From Planctomycetota bacterium (GTDB lineage: Bacteria > Planctomycetota > PUPC01 > JABMSA01 > JAUWKK01): a stretch of DNA of 8,004 bases. Below are positions 1 to 5,221 of this stretch, in pieces. A program made the translations under genes and the position numbers. Location of the stretch: positions 1 to 8,004 of the forward strand of contig JAUWKK010000114.1 in NCBI GenBank assembly GCA_030614245.1, read 5' to 3'. The stretch's first letter is position 1; each line of letters starts with the position of its first letter. The notes beneath the pieces are model-generated. The model saw only the letters and a list, made by a program, of their open reading frames with translations. It made no database searches and was not told the DNA's origin.

Positions 1-28
1 AGCAACGAACAGCCTGGCGAGGCACGGA

Positions 29-57
29 GAATGGGCGGTTCGCTAACCGCCCCTGTG
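29..57. repeat. Dispersed palindromic repeat family A copy
   Basis: GAATGGGCGGTTC at 29-41 is identical to 4548-4560. It continues GCTAACCGCCCCTGTG, an imperfect right arm. Nothing else in 1-143 could be assigned apart from the palindrome at 117-136. Confidence 0.85.
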
Positions 58-116
58 CGCGATGTTAGCGGGAACATGCATGGAGACCCCACGCTGTGGC
101 AGCGCATGCGTATTGG

Positions 117-136
117 CCTGCCTGCCGGCAGGCAGG
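117..136. repeat. Perfect 20-bp palindrome after the FlgM-like gene
   Basis: CCTGCCTGCCGGCAGGCAGG lies 7 bp beyond the stop of the FlgM-like gene in its reading direction. It is identical to 485-504. It could act as a REP-like transcript end, but no T-tract follows. Confidence 0.9.
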
Positions 137-143
137 CGGCTCT

Positions 144-467
144 TCAGATGATGCCCGCCGCGAGCATTGCTCCAGCCGCGCGCCCGTATGCGGCTGAATT
201 GTTGAGGCCGCCGGCTTCGAGCACGGCACTCAGCTCGGCGATCACGCCTTGCCGCACGTCGGGCATAGCTCTCACGGCATCGGCCCATGCTGTGATGTCA
301 AGGGCGGCGCGGGCAGCTTCGGAGATCGTCACGTTGTCGCCGCTTGCAGACGAACCGACTTGCAGGTCGCCTTCCGCGGAGACGGGCAAGTTCGACCTGG
401 AGTCCGCTCCGCGAACGGACTCTGATAGTCTTTGGGGAACATACGTTCCAATACTTCGGACATCCAT
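144..467 (-). CDS. flgM: FlgM-like anti-sigma-28 factor
   Basis: This gene encodes a 107-residue protein resembling FlgM, the cytoplasmic anti-sigma factor that holds sigma-28 (FliA) inactive until it is exported through the finished hook-basal body. The N-terminal 40 residues are polar and low in complexity, as in the disordered half of FlgM. The C-terminal half carries the family pattern: DNVTIS at 44-49, then an Ala-rich helix, then VRAMPDVRQGVIAEL at about 65-79 and a Gly-containing last helix ending AAGAMLAAG. Length is close to the usual ~90-110 residues. I chose the ATG at 467 because GGGAGAGG lies 5 bp upstream; an in-frame GTG at 482 lies ahead of that ribosome site. It is the last minus-strand gene seen, and flagellar genes may continue beyond the left edge. 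A perfect 20-bp palindrome sits just upstream and another just after the stop. The family call is fairly sure; the symbol is by similarity of pattern only. Confidence 0.75.
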   Translation of the reverse strand: MDVRSIGTYVPQRLSESVRGADSRSNLPVSAEGDLQVGSSASGDNVTISEAARAALDITAWADAVRAMPDVRQGVIAELSAVLEAGGLNNSAAYGRAAGAMLAAGII

Positions 468-472
468 CGCAT

Positions 473-480
473 CCTCTCCC
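473..480 (-). promoter_or_regulatory. Shine-Dalgarno site of the FlgM-like gene
   Basis: GGGAGAGG on the minus strand ends 5 bp before the ATG at 467. It overlaps the alternative GTG codon at 482-480, so it favours the shorter ATG start. Confidence 0.7.
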
Positions 481-484
481 ACCG

Positions 485-504
485 CCTGCCTGCCGGCAGG
501 CAGG
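485..504. repeat. Perfect 20-bp palindrome before the FlgM-like gene
   Basis: CCTGCCTGCCGGCAGGCAGG is identical to 117-136. It sits only 4 bp upstream of the ribosome site of the FlgM-like gene, so it would form a leader hairpin next to that site. Confidence 0.9.
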
Positions 505-576
505 TATGACCGTATGACGGCGTCTGCGCTTCCCTGCGTGCAGGCGCCGTGTGTAGTGAATCGGCCGGTCGGGATT

Positions 577-1287
577 CTACTGCGAATCCGTCGTGGCGTT
601 CACAAGGGAGAAGGGCCGATCCATCGGCACTTCGTTTACGATATTTCGGCCGGCCTCGCTCAGTAACGCGAGCATCTCGTGCGAGACGAACTGCGCGTAT
701 CGCCGTGGCGAGGAGAGCAGCTTGCGCCATTCGTTCCGGCTGCCGCCGCCGGCCTGCTCATATCGCGCGTAATCCCGGAGACGTGCAACGACTTCGGCCC
801 GGGAACTGTCGACCACCGCCGACGCCTGCCATTCGACGTCGCCTGTCTTGCACGAGATCATCTTGACGCTTAGCCCCAGCATGGGCGAGCCATAAGCTCG
901 ATGCCCCGTGATCTCGCCCGTGATAATCGCATCGAGGCCGGACTCGCGGCGCCCATGTATCAGGCTGTCCACCGTCAGCGGCGCCTCCGGCCTGATGCCC
1001 GCGGGCGCGGCCAGGCTGCCGTCGGCGTTGCGGGCAACGATCACGTGGAAACGCCCCAGCAACTGGAGTTCAGTGACGAAGGCCTCCATCACGTCGGCAG
1101 TAGTGCGCTTGCCGGTGGCCCTGCCGGTGAACGGCACAAAACCCACACTGCGCACGCTGTCGAGCGTGTCCGCTGTGTAAGTCTTGACCGGTATCGGCTC
1201 AGCCCGCAGCCGAAGCCGGAGCGTCCTGCATCCGGCGGACGCCGCAATGATTGCGATACACGCCGGTAAGAGGCATCGATACTTCAT
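577..1287 (-). CDS. Probable lipoprotein with CsgG/LpoB-like periplasmic domain
   Basis: The product is 236 residues with a lipoprotein signal peptide: KYR, a hydrophobic stretch (LLPACIAIIAA) and a lipobox-like SAGC with Cys20 as the predicted lipidation site (Ser at -3 is less usual than Leu). The mature part reads like the mixed alpha/beta domain of envelope lipoproteins related to CsgG, LpoB or GNA1162: a strand VRSVGFVPFTG (45-55), a helix, LGRFHVIVAR (77-86), then GLDAIITGEITG (117-128), a strand LSVKMISCKTGDVEW (139-153), and a long C-terminal helix. I cannot place it in a named family with certainty. The start at 1287 is supported by GGAG 6 bp upstream and by the signal peptide beginning there; an in-frame Met at 1353 would put 22 non-signal residues in front. 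The neighbour after it is the FlgM-like gene, so a flagellar or envelope-assembly role is possible but inferred. Confidence 0.72.
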   Translation of the reverse strand: MKYRCLLPACIAIIAASAGCRTLRLRLRAEPIPVKTYTADTLDSVRSVGFVPFTGRATGKRTTADVMEAFVTELQLLGRFHVIVARNADGSLAAPAGIRPEAPLTVDSLIHGRRESGLDAIITGEITGHRAYGSPMLGLSVKMISCKTGDVEWQASAVVDSSRAEVVARLRDYARYEQAGGGSRNEWRKLLSSPRRYAQFVSHEMLALLSEAGRNIVNEVPMDRPFSLVNATTDSQ

Positions 1288-1293
1288 CGGGCG

Positions 1294-1297
1294 CTCC
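1294..1297 (-). promoter_or_regulatory. Shine-Dalgarno site deciding the lipoprotein start
   Basis: GGAG on the minus strand lies 6 bp before the ATG at 1287. The longer alternative start at 1353 would bury the signal peptide, so this site sets the start. Confidence 0.6.
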
Positions 1298-1336
1298 GTA
1301 TCTCTAAGGCTACAGGGTACAGTTCGCATGAGATAT

Positions 1337-1362
1337 GTGCCCTGGAGGGGCACGGTTTTTTT
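1337..1362 (+). terminator. Plus-facing rho-independent terminator
   Basis: A 6-bp stem GTGCCC/GGGCAC with a 5-base loop (TGGAG) is followed by GG and seven Ts, which is the form of an intrinsic terminator reading left to right. All genes around it are on the minus strand. It would therefore stop antisense transcription, or end an unannotated plus-strand transcript. Read in the minus direction the A-tract precedes the hairpin, so it would be only a leader stem-loop of the lipoprotein message. Confidence 0.6.
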
Positions 1363-1592
1363 CCTCCGCCCCTTCGCGGCGGCTCCTTTTGCTTCGCTCC
1401 TTTACTGCGGCTGAAGCCCCAGCCTATATGCCTCCCGGCTCTCAGCGGCTTCGCAGCGAGGAGTAATAATATTATGACAGCGAAACGGATGATCAGCGTG
1501 CTTAGGGAGGCCGTTCTCTCTTTCTGCCTGAAGCCTGAGGTCTGAGGCCTGAAGTCTCAGCTCTGAGGCCTGAGGTCTGACAAGCAGCGCGA
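1363..1592. other. Intergenic region between the two lipoprotein genes
   Basis: No convincing gene is seen between the terminator and the stop of the coiled-coil lipoprotein. The stretch holds a small CCGCC/GGCGG stem-loop near 1367-1383, an AT-rich patch (TAATAATATTATGA) near 1464-1477, and the TCTGAGGCCTGA repeat at 1521-1580. I find no clear promoter for the downstream lipoprotein gene. Confidence 0.5.
1521..1580 (+). repeat. Dispersed repeat family C (TTTCTGCCTGAAGCCTGA), iterated copy
   Basis: TTTCTGCCTGAAGCCTGAGG opens a run of degenerate 7-mers of the form (C/T)CTGAGG or CCTGAAG that continues to 1580. Related copies start with TTTCTGNCTGAAG or its complement at 2471, 4883-4906 and 5840-5901. 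This copy sits 12 bp after the stop codon of the coiled-coil lipoprotein gene. Confidence 0.75.
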
Positions 1593-2213
1593 TCACCTGT
1601 TCTCGCCGACGAACTGTGCTGCTTCTTGGGCGTTCTTGCGGGCCTCGGCTTCCTTGATCAGCACGTTGTAGATGTCCTCGAGCTTCAGCGTGAGGTCGAG
1701 GAGTTCCTTCTTTCGTGTGCTGACGTCGGCGCGTGCGGCCTCGAGCTGCTGCTGCAAGCTGAGGTTCTCGGCCCGCAGCGCCTGCATTTGCGCGGTCTCT
1801 TTGCGGACTTCCTCGATGATCGCGTCCATATCGACGAGCTGGCGCCGGAGCTTGTCGTTGAGCCTGGTCTGTTCGTCGAGTTTCGTCTTGACTTCAGCGT
1901 GTTTTTTGCGTTCGGCTTCCAGCAGCCGCTCGAGTCTCGAGCATCGCTCCTTTTCGGCCTTGATCGTCTTCTCGGCGAGGACGATGCGCTCGAGTGGCGT
2001 CAGGCCGGTTTGAGGCTCGAACGTCGGCATCGAAAGCGGCCCTGTGATCTCGACATCGGCCGGCAGGACGGCCGCGTCCGGCTCGATCTCATGGGCGACC
2101 GCCAGCGGCTGGTCCATTGTCTTCGGCTCCGTGCCGACACATCCGGCGGCAACAGCCGCAGCGATCATCAAGCAGAAACTCCTGCCAAGGATGGCCCTCC
2201 GCATACTATGCAT
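1593..2213 (-). CDS. Coiled-coil lipoprotein of unknown function
   Basis: The product is 206 residues. Residues 1-25 form a lipoprotein signal: MRR, a hydrophobic core (CLMIAAAVAA) and lipobox AAGC, with Cys25 the predicted lipid-bearing residue. Residues 26-75 are Pro-rich and look extended. Residues 76-195 are a long heptad-rich coiled coil with dense Glu, Lys, Arg and Leu (for example ERCSRLERLLEAERKK), so an elongated oligomeric envelope protein is likely. No catalytic domain is visible. The ATG at 2213 is favoured: AGGAGG lies 8 bp upstream, while the GTG at 2219 would be only 2 bp from it. It lies between the HDOD gene and the second lipoprotein gene, all on the minus strand but with gaps of nearly 300 bp on each side, so co-transcription is uncertain. 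I do not recognise a named family. Confidence 0.8.
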   Translation of the reverse strand: MHSMRRAILGRSFCLMIAAAVAAGCVGTEPKTMDQPLAVAHEIEPDAAVLPADVEITGPLSMPTFEPQTGLTPLERIVLAEKTIKAEKERCSRLERLLEAERKKHAEVKTKLDEQTRLNDKLRRQLVDMDAIIEEVRKETAQMQALRAENLSLQQQLEAARADVSTRKKELLDLTLKLEDIYNVLIKEAEARKNAQEAAQFVGENR

Positions 2214-2221
2214 CTTCACAT

Positions 2222-2227
2222 CCTCCT
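2222..2227 (-). promoter_or_regulatory. Strong Shine-Dalgarno site of the coiled-coil lipoprotein
   Basis: AGGAGG on the minus strand is spaced 8 bp from the ATG at 2213. It is too close (2 bp) to the in-frame GTG at 2219, so the ATG is the better start. Confidence 0.75.
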
Positions 2228-2238
2228 CTCATCTCACG

Positions 2239-2279
2239 GTACCGGTACTACACGGCCGCTCCACGGAGAGCGCTCTCCG
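2239..2279. promoter_or_regulatory. Two perfect palindromes upstream of the coiled-coil lipoprotein
   Basis: GTACCGGTAC at 2239-2248 and CGGAGAGCGCTCTCCG at 2264-2279 are perfect palindromes 11-66 bp upstream of the ribosome site. Neither matches the repeat families seen elsewhere in the window. They could be an operator, or a stem-loop in the 5' leader. No promoter motif is clear around them. Confidence 0.35.
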
Positions 2280-2321
2280 ACCTGGAGACGGCCGCACGGT
2301 GCGCACGGGTCATCGACCAAT

Positions 2322-2349
2322 GTAGGGGCGGTTCGCGAACCGCCCCTAC
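2322..2349. repeat. Dispersed palindromic repeat family A, perfect 28-bp copy
   Basis: This is a perfect palindrome whose half is GTAGGGGCGGTTCG. Related copies lie at 29-57 and 4548-4575. It sits in the gap between the HDOD gene and the coiled-coil lipoprotein gene. Confidence 0.9.
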
Positions 2350-2355
2350 GCCGGC

Positions 2356-2375
2356 CATGCCTACCGGCAGGCAGG
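2356..2375. repeat. Degenerate copy of the CCTGCCTGCCGGCAGGCAGG palindrome
   Basis: This copy matches the 20-bp palindrome at 485-504 with two mismatches in the left arm. It shares the following bases GTATG with that copy. It lies directly next to the family A palindrome. Confidence 0.8.
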
Positions 2376-2446
2376 TATGTCGTTCAATGGCCGATGGGTG
2401 TGCGGCTTTCAGCGTATCAATGAACGTGAACTGACAGTCCAAGCTC

Positions 2447-2498
2447 CAGGCTCCAGGGATGCCATTCGGTCTTTCTGTCTGAAGCCTGAAGCCTATTG
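2447..2498 (+). repeat. Dispersed repeat family C with GGCATCCCTGGAGCCTG block
   Basis: Positions 2447-2463 are the exact reverse complement of the 17 bases at 5019-5035. Positions 2471-2490 read CTTTCTGTCTGAAGCCTGAA, the family C core. The repeat ends right at the stop codon of the HDOD gene (2500-2502), so it probably inserted directly downstream of that gene. Confidence 0.75.
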
Positions 2499-2499
2499 C

Positions 2500-3378
2500 T
2501 TACAAGTCGAACAACTCGCGGGCCTTGCTGAGCTCTTCGTCGAGATCCTCGAAGATAACCATCACGTCTTTCTTGGCCAGCCCGAGTTTCTTGAAGGATT
2601 CGAGTTCGGGGGCGGACGTGTCCCTGACGCCATTGCCGATCTTCTTTGCGCAGGCGATGAAGTCGGCGATGTGCAGTACGTGTGCCAGTTCGGCCCCCTT
2701 ACCGCTTTGGCTGGGCCGGTGGTGGAGGCCGATGGCCTTTGCGACGGAGTCGGGGAACCGCCACTTTGCCGAGAGCCGGCTGCCCAGCTCGGCGTGGTCG
2801 ATTCCGAGAATCTCGCGTTCATTCTCCCACAGCTCGCCTTCCCCTGCTTCGGTGGCCTGCAGCACTTGTTCGAACAGATCGTGTGCATATTGGTCTTCTA
2901 CCACCATGCCGATGTCGTGCAGCATGCCCGCCACGAAGCCTTCTTCAGACTGTCCAAAGCCCGGGCGGCGGCAGATCATCTTGGATGTGATGCCCACGGT
3001 CACCGAATGCTGCCAGAGCTGGGCCCTTGAATACAAGCCGATCTTGTCATCAGAGCGGAACAAGTCGCAGACCGATATGCTGAGCGCCAGGCTGCGTACG
3101 GAGTTAAAGCCGAGGATGACTATTGCCCGGCGGATGTCCGCCACCGGGTCGGAGAAGCCGTAGTATGCAGAGTTAGTAACCCGGAGCAGTTTCGCGGTGA
3201 GGGTCGGATCGAGTGAGATGACTTCTTCGAGGTCGCTGGCATCGCTTTCGGTGTCGGAGACGACTTCGATCACGCGGTGGGCCGACGCCGGCAGCGATGA
3301 GAGATTCTCAGCTTGCGCAAGGAGCCAGTCTGCATCGATCCGGCTATCTGCGGCAGCTGCCTGTGCCCGATCAGTCAT
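2500..3378 (-). CDS. HDOD domain signalling protein
   Basis: The 292-residue product is almost entirely an HDOD domain, a relative of HD-type phosphohydrolases usually involved in signalling and often found with c-di-GMP and motility genes. Visible family marks: LSSLPASAHRVIEV (26-39), the LDPTLTAKLLRVTNSAYYG block (56-74), IRRAIVILGFNSVRSLALS (82-100), WQHS (122-125), LHDIGMVV (153-160), HAELG (195-199), LHHRP (218-222) and HIAD (236-239). It keeps His124, His154-Asp155, His195, His219 and Asp239, more of the metal-site positions than a typical degenerate HDOD, but the HDxGK lysine is Met. I chose ATG 3378 (GGTGGA 8 bp upstream). The longer frame to 3528 runs into the end of the HD-GYP gene and a family B repeat. 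It lies 43 bp behind the PocR-HD-GYP gene, so one operon is likely. Confidence 0.88.
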   Translation of the reverse strand: MTDRAQAAAADSRIDADWLLAQAENLSSLPASAHRVIEVVSDTESDASDLEEVISLDPTLTAKLLRVTNSAYYGFSDPVADIRRAIVILGFNSVRSLALSISVCDLFRSDDKIGLYSRAQLWQHSVTVGITSKMICRRPGFGQSEEGFVAGMLHDIGMVVEDQYAHDLFEQVLQATEAGEGELWENEREILGIDHAELGSRLSAKWRFPDSVAKAIGLHHRPSQSGKGAELAHVLHIADFIACAKKIGNGVRDTSAPELESFKKLGLAKKDVMVIFEDLDEELSKARELFDL

Positions 3379-3421
3379 ATTCAACGTCCACCCGGGATGT
3401 GGAGCAGCTTTTCCAGGCTGC

Positions 3422-4822
3422 TCATGAATTGGCAGGCTGAAAGCCTGCCCCACATTGGAACATGCCCACCGCAACGGTCGCCATATCGAGGTCGCCGGGC
3501 AACAGGCCTTTGTTGTGTATTTGTTCAAACGCCTCTACCATCTGCGGGTCGAACTGGCTGCCCGAGCATCGTTTGAGTTCCTCGATGGCGTGCCCGGTTG
3601 ATGCTCTCTTCCGGTAGGTGCGGTCCGAGGTGATGGCGTCGAATATATCGGCCACGGCAAGAATGCGCGATGCCAGTGGGATATCCGTACCTTCCAGGCC
3701 ATCGGGATAGCCTCTGCCGTCGAACCGTTCGTGGTGATGCAGCAGGATGTTCGCCGGCTCCGTAAGCTGCTTGACACCGGAGACTATCCGCGCGCCGACA
3801 ACCGGGTGCTGCTTCACGGTAACGAACTCTTCGTCGGTGAGCCGGCCCGGCTTGTTCAATATATTCTCGGGCATGCCGATCTTGCCTATATCGTGCAGGA
3901 AACCGGCGATCTCGAGCGTCTTCATTTCGTCGTCACGCAGCCCGAGTTCTTCGCCGATCAGGAGCGCCAGCTTAGTCACCCGCTGGCTGTGGTTGTTCGT
4001 ATAAGGGTCTTTCGCGTCTACCGCCGACGATAAGGCGCGGATGAAGCCCATGAACATCTCCTGGTTCTCGGCTATTTGCCCCTGCAACTGGCGATTCGCC
4101 TTGAGTAGTTCTTCATTCTTGGCGTAAGCTTCCCGCGAGATGTCGAGGTACTCATTCTTCAGCGTCATCAGTTCCTTCTGAAGATGCCGGCGCCTGGTCT
4201 GTTCGAGGTCGCGGTCCCACCTGATCCGTGTGAGCTGCTCGAACGTGCGGCATATATGATTGAAACTGACGGCCAGGTCGGCGGAGAGGGCGGTCAGGCT
4301 CTCGAGACTGTGTTCGGGCAGTTCGTCGTAAGCGTTGACGAGATCATCGGGATCGAGTCCGAGTGTCTCGGCAAGCTGCCGGACGCGGGCGGGTGAGTAG
4401 AACCTGTCGGCACGTCCGCCGCAGCCGGCCATGACACCGTAGCTGCCGAGTTTGACGGCCCAGCTCGTCAGCCCTGCATGACACCTGCCGATCGGTGCGC
4501 CGTCTCTTCGTGGGGCAGGCTTTCCAGCCTGCCAGGGTGGGGCAGGGGAATGGGCGGTTCCCGAACCGCCCCTACAGGCCAGTCTGCCTGTCTCGACAAA
4601 GTGCGCCTCGCACGCCCGGGACCCGTCTTTGCTCGACTGCACCATATCGCAGAACCGGGGGCCGCCGCTGCGCGGGCACACAATCGTACCGTCCGCGGCA
4701 ACAGCATAGAAGTACAGCCCAAAGGATTCGTCGCGAACGCCATGACATTGCCTGAGCGCATCGTTGCTGTCTTCCTCGCCGAAGACATCACTTAACAACT
4801 GATCTACATGTAGCGAATCCAT
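3422..4822 (-). CDS. PocR-type sensor/HD-GYP c-di-GMP phosphodiesterase
   Basis: The 466-residue protein has three parts. Residues 1-140 resemble the PocR ligand-sensing domain, with FCDMVQSS at 57-64, Cys71 and RCHAGL at 113-118. Residues about 140-250 are helical and include a coiled-coil linker. Residues about 255-440 are an HD-GYP domain with a full set of motifs: NHSQRV, HDIGK at 310-314, KQHP, HHHERFDG (362-369) and GYP (371-373), then the Asp of AVADIFDA. Active HD-GYP enzymes hydrolyse c-di-GMP to pGpG or GMP; the canonical residues suggest activity. Residues about 83-106 look like an insertion made of two translated dispersed repeats, and the last 10 residues come from a third repeat. 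The start is ATG 4822; a GTG at 4828 is possible and the ribosome site is weak. The HDOD gene follows after 43 bp. Confidence 0.9.
   Translation of the reverse strand: MDSLHVDQLLSDVFGEEDSNDALRQCHGVRDESFGLYFYAVAADGTIVCPRSGGPRFCDMVQSSKDGSRACEAHFVETGRLACRGGSGTAHSPAPPWQAGKPAPRRDGAPIGRCHAGLTSWAVKLGSYGVMAGCGGRADRFYSPARVRQLAETLGLDPDDLVNAYDELPEHSLESLTALSADLAVSFNHICRTFEQLTRIRWDRDLEQTRRRHLQKELMTLKNEYLDISREAYAKNEELLKANRQLQGQIAENQEMFMGFIRALSSAVDAKDPYTNNHSQRVTKLALLIGEELGLRDDEMKTLEIAGFLHDIGKIGMPENILNKPGRLTDEEFVTVKQHPVVGARIVSGVKQLTEPANILLHHHERFDGRGYPDGLEGTDIPLASRILAVADIFDAITSDRTYRKRASTGHAIEELKRCSGSQFDPQMVEAFEQIHNKGLLPGDLDMATVAVGMFQCGAGFQPANS
3431..3453. repeat. Dispersed palindromic repeat family B inside the HD-GYP 3' end
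   Basis: GGCAGGCTGAAAGCCTGCC is followed by CCAC. It matches the copy at 7752-7775 except for one base in the loop, and is the reverse complement type of 4510-4533. It forms the last codons of the PocR-HD-GYP gene, whose stop (3422-3424) lies just beyond it. Confidence 0.9.
4510..4533. repeat. Dispersed palindromic repeat family B inside the PocR region
   Basis: GTGGGGCAGGCTTTCCAGCC followed by TGCC forms a stem-loop with GGCAGGCT/AGCCTGCC arms. It lies within the PocR-coding part of the HD-GYP gene and is translated as WQAGKPAP in that frame. The copies at 3431-3453 and 7752-7775 are in the opposite orientation. Confidence 0.9.
4548..4575. repeat. Dispersed palindromic repeat family A inside the PocR region
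   Basis: GAATGGGCGGTTC at 4548-4560 is identical to 29-41, and the right arm CCGAACCGCCCCTAC matches the end of the perfect copy at 2322-2349. It lies 14 bp from the family B copy, within the same open frame. Confidence 0.9.
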
Positions 4823-4841
4823 ACTCACACCAGTTTTGTCA

Positions 4842-4881
4842 AACCACCGGAATCGAACCGGGGGTCTATCTCCTTACGTAA
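4842..4881 (-). other. tRNA T-arm-like 3' fragment
   Basis: On the minus strand this reads AGATAGACCCCCGG then TTCGATTCCGG. GGTTCGATTCC equals the tRNA B-box consensus GGTTCGANTCC, with a 4-bp stem CCGG/CCGG around a 7-base loop. No D-arm, matching acceptor stem or CCA is present. A perfect palindrome CCTTACGTAAGG and then the family C repeat lie upstream. It may be a tRNA remnant cut by repeat insertion, or chance similarity. Confidence 0.3.
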
Positions 4882-4882
4882 G

Positions 4883-4907
4883 GCTTCAGACCTCAGGCAG
4901 AAAGACC
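4883..4907 (-). repeat. Dispersed repeat family C copy
   Basis: On the minus strand this reads GGTCTTTCTGCCTGAGGTCT followed by GAAGC, matching the core at 1519-1535 and 2469-2485. It abuts the tRNA-like fragment. Confidence 0.75.
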
Positions 4908-4917
4908 GATATTATGA

Positions 4918-5006
4918 AACCGCTGATGAACGCAGATGAACACAGATAAGCCCAAATACTGATTCTTCCTTTCCTGCTCCGCGTTCATCTGTGTTTATCT
5001 GCGGTT
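4918..5006. repeat. Family D repeat, imperfect inverted pair
   Basis: The left arm begins AACCGCTGATGAACGCAGAT. The reverse complement of the right arm begins AACCGCAGATAAACACAGAT. The arms are about 30 bp and frame roughly 30 bp of unique sequence. A related single copy is at 7501-7538. The unit resembles a common AACCACAGATGAACACAGAT-type dispersed element of metagenomic bacterial genomes. Confidence 0.75.
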
Positions 5007-5017
5007 CCCTTTCCTTA

Positions 5018-5065
5018 CGGCATCCCTGGAGCCTGAGACGTACTTGTGAGTTTCGGCATCCCTGG
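5018..5065 (+). repeat. Direct repeat of CGGCATCCCTGG
   Basis: The 12-mer occurs at 5018-5029 and 5054-5065. The first copy extends to GGCATCCCTGGAGCCTG, which is found inverted at 2447-2463. Confidence 0.7.
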
Positions 5066-5155
5066 CGGGCCGGTTCAACACAAACAACCCGGAGGCCCGG
5101 ATTGATTGGGGGCAATCTTCCAATGCCGTTTCGGCTGAATTGACGCGCCATCGGT

Positions 5156-5182
5156 TTAACTCATTGCATTTTGAGCCGATAA
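5156..5182 (+). promoter_or_regulatory. Sigma-28 (FliA-type) promoter of the PilZ gene
   Basis: The -10 element GCCGATAA at 5175-5182 is identical to the bacterial sigma-28 consensus. The -35 element TTAA at 5156-5159 (consensus TAAA) is exactly 15 bp upstream, the expected spacing. Transcription would start near 5188-5190, giving a leader of about 33 bases before the PilZ ATG at 5222. The FlgM-like gene in the same window supports a working sigma-28 system. Confidence 0.8.
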
Positions 5183-5221
5183 CTTGTCCGGTAGCACCGC
5201 AACCGACTGGAGTTGTCCCGC

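Larger units (their letters stand above)
4823..5155. other. Divergent intergenic region with repeats
   Basis: No gene is supported between the PocR-HD-GYP start and the PilZ promoter. The stretch contains a tRNA T-arm-like segment (4842-4868), a family C repeat (4883-4907), a large imperfect inverted repeat of family D (4918-5006) and the 12-mer CGGCATCCCTGG twice (5018-5029 and 5054-5065). A TTGACA at about 4836-4841 on the minus strand is too close to the start codon to place a -10 element. Confidence 0.5.

Noticed and set aside
551..566. GCCGATTC on the minus strand upstream of the FlgM-like gene as a sigma-28 promoter
   Set aside because: Two -10 mismatches, and the bases 15 bp upstream (CGCA) do not resemble TAAA.
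1193..1200. GCCGATAC on the minus strand as a sigma-28 -10 element
   Set aside because: It lies inside a coding region with no -35 element at the right spacing.
1626..2423. Long plus-strand open frame opposite the coiled-coil lipoprotein
   Set aside because: It is the antisense of a heptad-rich gene and has no ribosome site. The minus strand has a signal peptide, coiled coil and strong Shine-Dalgarno site.
3379..3528. N-terminal extension of the HDOD protein to 3528
   Set aside because: The added residues are an out-of-frame reading of the HD-GYP gene end and a family B repeat (GQAFSLP). The HDOD homology starts after the Met at 3378.
4833..4893. Complete tRNA gene
   Set aside because: Only the T-arm matches. 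No anticodon stem, D-arm, acceptor pairing or CCA could be placed.
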